Part shown: positions 59,666-64,000 of the stretch, in pieces
How positions within the stretch are numbered: position 1 is the first letter of the stretch
Layout of the letters: every line of letters begins with the position of its first letter
From: Gemmatimonadetes bacterium 2013_60CM_65_52
GTDB lineage: Bacteria > Gemmatimonadota > Gemmatimonadetes > Gemmatimonadales > Gemmatimonadaceae
DNA length: 64,000 nt
NCBI GenBank assembly: GCA_002215645.1
Contig: NGFI01000002.1
Location: forward strand, 1-64,000
Reading direction: 5' to 3'
Notes under the pieces: model-generated
Databases searched by the model: none
The model's input: only the letters and a program-made list of their open reading frames with translations
What the model was told of the DNA's origin: nothing
Translations under genes and position numbers: made by a program

Positions 59666-61485
59666 CCCGCCAACCAGCGTTGCCGCTGGTTCCGTTCATT
59701 CGGTGCGATCATGGGCGCATCGGTCAGCACTACGCGCGTCCGATCGTATCCCTTCAAGGGCACGTCAAGGTGCATCGCGCGTCCGTCGCGAACAACGTCG
59801 ACGGGAACGGTGGCAGAGCGTCCCACGTCCGGAAGTCTCAGCTCTCGCAACACCGCCTGAAGGTCGGCGAACGATCCCACGGTACGGCCCGCGATGGCGA
59901 CCAGTCGATCGCCCGACCGCAGCCCCGCCCGTGCCCAGGCCGTCGTCGAGTTGGAAATCACGACGCGAGGTGATCCAGGAATCGAGAAGCTCACCGGGAG
60001 ACGTGCGTCCACCATCGCGTTGCCTCTGTCGTCCACTGCAGGCACCGTGTCCACCGCGATGTTCAGACCGACGCGAGCGAGAGTTGGCGACACGTCGATC
60101 GGCCCGGTGCCGCGCACTTGCCGCTCGAAGAATGCGCCCAGATTGCAGCCGCAGACCGAGTCGGCGACATGCTCGAACCGTTCAGGAGGGTACCCCGCAC
60201 GGGGCTGACGGCGAGATGCGTCGTACATGGCGCGCATGATGGCATCCAACCCCTTTTCGCCGTGCGTCGAGTCGCGCATGAGACCGTCCAGCGCCTCGCC
60301 AAGCAGCTCGCCCTGCACGTAGTAGCCGCCGGTCGCCCTCGGATTGTCGATTGGTGTGTCGCCGAACGCGAGGCTCGCGTCCTCCGGTGAAACGCGATGC
60401 AGGAGGGCAGCATCGTAGTATCGCTCGAGCAGCGCCCTGAGATGCGTCAGGCGCGAAGGCATCGAGTCGCTGAGACCCGCGCGCCGCGGCAGGACGTCCG
60501 CGTAATGCATTGTGATCCCTTCACCGATCCAGAGGCTCGGCGTTCTCGTCGGCGGACGATGACTCAGGTCGTTGTAGCCGGACGGACGAATCGTGACGAG
60601 GTTCCAGGTGTGAAAGAACTCGTGTGTAATCTCCGTGATCCTCGTATGCGGATTGCGCGCCAGCTCCGCGCTCGGCACACCGATGGTCGAAGATGCCCGA
60701 TGCTCGAGCGCATCCGACGCGCCGTCCTGAACGAGGATCCAGTAGTCCCGCACCGGCGCCGTGCCGAACACGTCCAACGTCGCGCCGGCGATGCGTCGGA
60801 GGCCATCGACGAATGCGACGGTATCGAAGTAGGTGGGCTGCGGTATCGGGAGATAAGCGACGTGAAAGGTTGTTCCGCGGTCCGCGACCGTCCACTCGCG
60901 CACCCGGCCGAGGAGAATCGGCGAGTCGAGGAGGGCCACGGCGTCATCGGCTCGGCGCCGAGTTGCCGCGCCATCAATGGGAAGTGCGGTTGCGATTTGC
61001 CAGTTCGCGGGGACGCCGCGGAGCTCGAGCGTCGACGCGATTCCCGCGAGCTCGGGCACGTAGAGAAGGAAATCCGGCGGGTTGATGAGCGCGCCTTCTG
61101 CGCTCAGGTACGGGCGCCAGGCCGAGCGGCTTCGTGGATCGGGCGGCTGTACGTGAATGGTGTATCGGACGACTCCTCGGCCGGATGAAAGGTGCACGCG
61201 CCAGAGCGTGCTGTCCTCGCGTTGAATGCTGGTCGGCGCGGCGGAGGCGTCCTCGATGCGCAGCAAGTCGAGGTACCTCCAGTATTTCGCGTCGTACTCG
61301 GCGTGGATCCTCATCGCGAGATGAAAGTCCGTCGGGACGTCGCGCAGTGCGATCGAGACTTCTGCCGTGGCGTGCGCGGGATCGACGTGCAGCACGTACG
61401 CGATGGCTTGCGCAAACGCCGTTTGCGCGGCTGTCATCAAGAGGAGTGCTGCTTTGGCGAGTGCTCTCTCAGCGGTGCGCTTCAT
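59659..61485 (-). CDS. M61-family (glycyl aminopeptidase-like) metallopeptidase with PDZ domain
   Basis: 608 aa from the ATG at 61485. Signal sequence ALAKAALLLMTAAQTAFAQ. N-terminal beta domains (AYVLHVDPAHATAEVSIALR) precede the zinc motif ITEITHEFFHTWNLVTIRP (HExxH) and the family LWIGEGITMHYADVLPRRAG (third ligand Glu). A PDZ domain occupies about residues 500-590 (RAGLRSGDRLVAIAGRTVGS). An exported peptidase is expected in the periplasm. Convergent with the ABC operon. Confidence 0.88.
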   Translation of the reverse strand: MKRTAERALAKAALLLMTAAQTAFAQAIAYVLHVDPAHATAEVSIALRDVPTDFHLAMRIHAEYDAKYWRYLDLLRIEDASAAPTSIQREDSTLWRVHLSSGRGVVRYTIHVQPPDPRSRSAWRPYLSAEGALINPPDFLLYVPELAGIASTLELRGVPANWQIATALPIDGAATRRRADDAVALLDSPILLGRVREWTVADRGTTFHVAYLPIPQPTYFDTVAFVDGLRRIAGATLDVFGTAPVRDYWILVQDGASDALEHRASSTIGVPSAELARNPHTRITEITHEFFHTWNLVTIRPSGYNDLSHRPPTRTPSLWIGEGITMHYADVLPRRAGLSDSMPSRLTHLRALLERYYDAALLHRVSPEDASLAFGDTPIDNPRATGGYYVQGELLGEALDGLMRDSTHGEKGLDAIMRAMYDASRRQPRAGYPPERFEHVADSVCGCNLGAFFERQVRGTGPIDVSPTLARVGLNIAVDTVPAVDDRGNAMVDARLPVSFSIPGSPRVVISNSTTAWARAGLRSGDRLVAIAGRTVGSFADLQAVLRELRLPDVGRSATVPVDVVRDGRAMHLDVPLKGYDRTRVVLTDAPMIAPNERNQRQRWLAGY

Positions 61486-61577
61486 AGCCCTGTGACACCA
61501 TTTCCGATCTGAACGTTGTACTTTCGTGTTCGAAGATGCCACTTTGCGGTTCACCGATCGCCGATCACCAATCCCTC

Positions 61578-62138
61578 ATGCCCGACGACACCGGCATCCT
61601 CGACTTTCTGCGCGCCTGTGAGAGGCTGAAGACCGTCGTGCGCAGCGGCTGGACTTCGGCCGGCGAACGCGAGTCCGTCGCCGCACACACCTGGCGACTC
61701 TGCCTCATGGCCATGGTCGTGCAGCCGAGCATGCCGGGCGTCGACTTCTCGCGTCTCATCAGGATGTGCGTCATTCATGATCTCGGCGAAGCCATCAGTG
61801 GCGACATCCCCGCGCCGGAGCAGGCGCGCCGTGGTGGCAGCAAGTCGGCCGACGAGCGCAGAGACTTGCTGGAGCTGGTGCGCCCCCTGCCCGCGGCGCT
61901 GCGCGACGACATCGTGTCACTCTGGGACGAGTACGAGGCCGCCACGACGCCAGAGGCGAAGCTGGCGAAGGCGCTCGACAAGCTGGAAACGATCCTCCAG
62001 CACACGCAGGGAGACAACCCGCCGGACTTCGACTACGCGTTCAACCTGACGTATGGTCGGGAGTATACCGCGGGTGATCCACTGGTGGTGACGCTTCGAG
62101 CGGCGCTCGATGAGGCGACGAGGGAGCGCATGACGTGA
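61578..62138 (+). CDS. HD-domain 5'-deoxynucleotidase (YfbR-like)
   Basis: 186 aa. RESVAAHTWRLCLMAMVVQP supplies the first His, RMCVIHDLGEAISGDIPAPE the His-Asp pair, and KALDKLETILQH a distal Asp. These are the HD residues of the YfbR/YGK1 family, which dephosphorylates deoxynucleoside monophosphates. The ATG at 61578 gives the length usual for the family. No operon partner. Confidence 0.85.
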   Translation: MPDDTGILDFLRACERLKTVVRSGWTSAGERESVAAHTWRLCLMAMVVQPSMPGVDFSRLIRMCVIHDLGEAISGDIPAPEQARRGGSKSADERRDLLELVRPLPAALRDDIVSLWDEYEAATTPEAKLAKALDKLETILQHTQGDNPPDFDYAFNLTYGREYTAGDPLVVTLRAALDEATRERMT

Positions 62139-62223
62139 CGCTGAGCCGTGAGCGACGGTGTAATCATGGCGTCGCAGCGCCATCAGGCGTCATCACTGGG
62201 CGAAGCCATTGGACAGCACATTT

Positions 62224-62301
62224 ACCACAGAGGACACAGAGTCACAGAGAACGATAAAAGAACGTCGTTGTTTTCTCCGTGCTCTCTGTGTCCTCTGTGG
62301 T
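62224..62301. repeat. Long imperfect hairpin (CACAGAGGACACAGAG repeat type)
   Basis: ACCACAGAGGACACAGAG occurs at 62224-62241 and its complement CTCTGTGTCCTCTGTGGT ends at 62301, followed by ...TTTGCGTCCTCAGTGGTAATT. I recall such CAGAGGACACAGAG hairpins scattered between genes in many bacterial genomes. It may help end the convergent transcripts. Confidence 0.85.
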
Positions 62302-62366
62302 GATCAGCCTTTGCGTCCTCAGTGGTAATTCGCTTGATCTCGTCGGAGCCATAGCTCACGTCCGAA

Positions 62367-63722
62367 TCATGCCGTGACTGCCTCCGCCGCCATCACGCGA
62401 TTCGTCGATCTGGCTCCCGCATCGTCTCGCACGAATGCCACGAGCGCACTCGCCACCAGCAGACATATGCCACCGAGCATGACGACATAGAGCGGCGCAT
62501 TCGGGTTGTCCTCGCCGAACAGGTATCGCGTCAGCGGCCCAAACCCGACTGAGGCGATGATCTCGGGAATGACGATGAAGAAGTTGAACACGCCCATGTA
62601 GACGCCCATGCGATGCGGAGGCAGCGCCGTGGACAGAATCGCGTACGGCATCGAGAGAATGGACGCCCACGCGATGCCGACGCCGATCATCGACAGAATG
62701 AGCATGTGGCGGTCGTGAATGGCATACACCGATAGAAGCCCGATGCCTCCGCACACGAGCGCCGCCGAATGAACGAACTTGCGGCTCGTGGCTGCGGCGA
62801 TCTTCGGCAGCGCGAGCGCCACGATGAAACACGTGATCGAGTAGAAGGCGAACGCGAAGCCGCCCCACTCCATGCCGCGCGTATAGAGATCGGATTTGGG
62901 ATCGGTGGCGCCGAAGACGTGGCGCGCCGTCGCCGGGACGAAGAAGAGCCACATGCAGAAGAGACCGAGCCACGTGAACAACTGCACCGCGGCCAGCTGT
63001 CGCATGGTCGCGGGCATCTCGCGGATGGATTCCACGATCTCCCTCAGCAGTGGCCGGATGCCCAGGCTGCCCTTTCGCGCCCGCTCGAAGGCCGCCATGT
63101 CTTCCGGGGGAAACTCGCTCGTGGTGAAGACGGTCCACATCACGGCGAGCAGAAACACTACGGCGCCGGCCTGAAATGAGTACTTCACCGTGAGCGGAAT
63201 TCCGCTGGCGGTGTTGCCGTGGACACCAAGCCATCCGAGGAGAAATGGGAGCGCGTTGGCGAAGCTGGCTCCGATGCCGATGAACAGCGACTGCATCACG
63301 AAACCCGACGTGCGCTGCGAGACGTCCAGCTTGTCCGCGACGAACGCGCGGAACGGCTCCATCGAGACGTTGATGGAGGCGTCGAGAACCCAGAGCAGCG
63401 TCGCCGCCATCCAGAGTGTGCTCGACAAGGGCATCATGATGAGCGCGGCGGACGCGAGAATGGCGCCCGTGAGGAAGTACGGCCGACGTCTGCCGAGCGC
63501 GCCCCACGTTCGATCGCTCAGCGCACCGACGATGGGCTGCACCAGCAATCCGGTGACGGGCGCCGCGAGCCACAGCAGCGGCACCTGATCCGGCCGTGCC
63601 CCGAGCCGCTCGTAGACGGCCGACATGTTGGCGAGCTGAAGTCCCCAGCCGAATTGAATGCCGAGAAATCCGAAGCTCATGTTGAACATCTGGGCCGGAG
63701 TGAGGCGCGGTCGCTGAGTCAT
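62367..63722 (-). CDS. MFS sugar transporter (GPH/SLC45-like)
   Basis: 451 aa from the ATG at 63722 (a TTG two codons earlier is possible). Twelve hydrophobic segments. The motif GALSDRTWGALGRRRPYFLT after helix 2 is characteristic of the SLC45/sucrose-maltose GPH-type MFS group (SDRxxxxxGRRRPF). The N-terminal MFNMSFGFLGIQFGWGLQLA is also typical. It probably imports a disaccharide with protons. It overlaps the end of a probable glycosidase gene upstream, consistent with a maltose/maltodextrin operon. Confidence 0.88.
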   Translation of the reverse strand: MTQRPRLTPAQMFNMSFGFLGIQFGWGLQLANMSAVYERLGARPDQVPLLWLAAPVTGLLVQPIVGALSDRTWGALGRRRPYFLTGAILASAALIMMPLSSTLWMAATLLWVLDASINVSMEPFRAFVADKLDVSQRTSGFVMQSLFIGIGASFANALPFLLGWLGVHGNTASGIPLTVKYSFQAGAVVFLLAVMWTVFTTSEFPPEDMAAFERARKGSLGIRPLLREIVESIREMPATMRQLAAVQLFTWLGLFCMWLFFVPATARHVFGATDPKSDLYTRGMEWGGFAFAFYSITCFIVALALPKIAAATSRKFVHSAALVCGGIGLLSVYAIHDRHMLILSMIGVGIAWASILSMPYAILSTALPPHRMGVYMGVFNFFIVIPEIIASVGFGPLTRYLFGEDNPNAPLYVVMLGGICLLVASALVAFVRDDAGARSTNRVMAAEAVTA

Positions 63723-63724
63723 GT

Positions 63725-64000
63725 TCAATGGGCGGCTGTGAGATCGAAGACGTATGCGTGAGTTGGCGCGAGGACCGCAAGTGGGACGAATGCGTCGATA
63801 CGGCCGTCGCTGCTGGCGTGGATGGATGCGGCCCGCGTCGAGTCGAGAAGGCTCTCGAGATGCCAGCGGCCCGGCGCAAGGGCGCCCGCTGCGGACGTGA
63901 GCGAAAGTCCGGCAAGCGGCGCATCGCCAAGATTCGCGACGACGAGCGCCGCGCGCCGTCCGTCGCGTCTGACGTATGCGACGGCCGCGTCGCTGCTCGC
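63725..64000 (-). CDS. C-terminus of a probable glycoside hydrolase (partial)
   Basis: The open frame runs off the window edge: AVAYVRRDGRRAALVVANLG, DAPLAGLSLTSAAGALAPGR, then WHLESLL... to HAYVFDLTAAH and stop. The strands with VAYVRRDGRRAALVVANLG resemble the C-terminal beta-sandwich (all-beta domain C) of GH13 alpha-amylase-type enzymes. The catalytic barrel would lie outside. The reading frame ends 3 bases before the ATG of the MFS gene, so the two are one operon. Confidence 0.6.
   Translation of the reverse strand, partial: ASSDAAVAYVRRDGRRAALVVANLGDAPLAGLSLTSAAGALAPGRWHLESLLDSTRAASIHASSDGRIDAFVPLAVLAPTHAYVFDLTAAH

Noticed and set aside
62356-63930. Second minus-strand frame of 524 codons overlapping the MFS transporter
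   Set aside because: The MFS frame has twelve hydrophobic segments and the SDR..GRRRPY motif; the other frame is Arg/His-rich with no domain.
1-64000. CRISPR array
   Set aside because: No regularly spaced repeats of 20-40 bases with unique spacers were seen; the repeats present are isolated hairpins or att-like motifs.

Overview
The window looks like a piece of chromosome from a high-GC, Gram-negative-type bacterium, most plausibly a member of the Gemmatimonadota or a neighbouring phylum. The evidence is lipoprotein signal peptides, a TonB plug domain with a SusC-like VGYGTQ motif, a PEP-CTERM protein, a CopC-CopD fusion, a coproheme decarboxylase (HemQ) and many 4-base ATGA/GTGA gene overlaps. 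No rRNA or marker gene is present, so the phylum is an inference. A tRNA-Pro(GGG) at 42161-42234 (minus) divides the window into an accessory part (1 to about 42 kb) and a housekeeping part (42.2 to 64 kb).

Accessory part. 0-0.8 kb: truncated IS481-type transposase. 1.4-5.4 kb: tightly overlapping three-gene operon made of a HATPase with a STAS-like N-terminus, a phosphoribosyltransferase (PRTase), and an HD-phosphohydrolase fused to a second PRTase. This is the best candidate for an undescribed conflict or signalling system. 5.5-10.2 kb: mobile core with a RuvC-like protein, an XRE-like regulator, a P-loop ATPase whose Walker A lysine is glutamine, a 57-aa coupled ORF and a large serine recombinase. 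Short GTCCC/TCCCC repeats that may be attachment-site remnants border this core and recur at 13.7 and 13.95 kb. 10.2-14 kb: cargo cassette (frameshifted DUF4238, AlbA/Schlafen-like protein, Lit/U49-like metallopeptidase) closed by a second, diverged copy of the recombinase 3' end. 14.1-18.7 kb: membrane protein and a giant triple-GT2/NodB polysaccharide enzyme. 19.3-24.3 kb: DUF2235 hydrolase, small proteins, AraC-type and HTH regulators. 24.5-35.3 kb: lipoproteins and two VirD4/HerA-type ATPase modules; the second is fused to a PD-(D/E)XK-like domain and an excisionase-type HTH and follows a membrane protein. Between the modules are a lipase/beta-propeller lipoprotein, a zinc-finger miniprotein and a protein with two similar halves. 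36-41.9 kb: PD-(D/E)XK-type protein and a DUF262/DUF1524 (GmrSD-like) gene split by a 2.9-kb insert. The insert carries a four-gene CPBP protease/lipoprotein/membrane-protein operon.

Housekeeping part. A stand-alone TonB plug protein, a secreted EXORDIUM-like protein, a response regulator, an exported barrel-like protein, the HemQ operon, PAP2 phosphatase, Dps, RF3 (prfC), CopC-CopD, cyclopropane-fatty-acid synthase, an SPFH/ribbon-helix-helix pair with a clear promoter and operator, a PEP-CTERM protein, an amino-acid ABC transporter (binding protein fused to permease, plus ATPase), an M61 peptidase, an HD 5'-nucleotidase, and a sugar MFS transporter with the C-terminus of a probable glycosidase at the window edge. 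Two dispersed palindromic repeat families lie between these genes.

No CRISPR array, rRNA operon, relaxase or complete type IV secretion system was seen.
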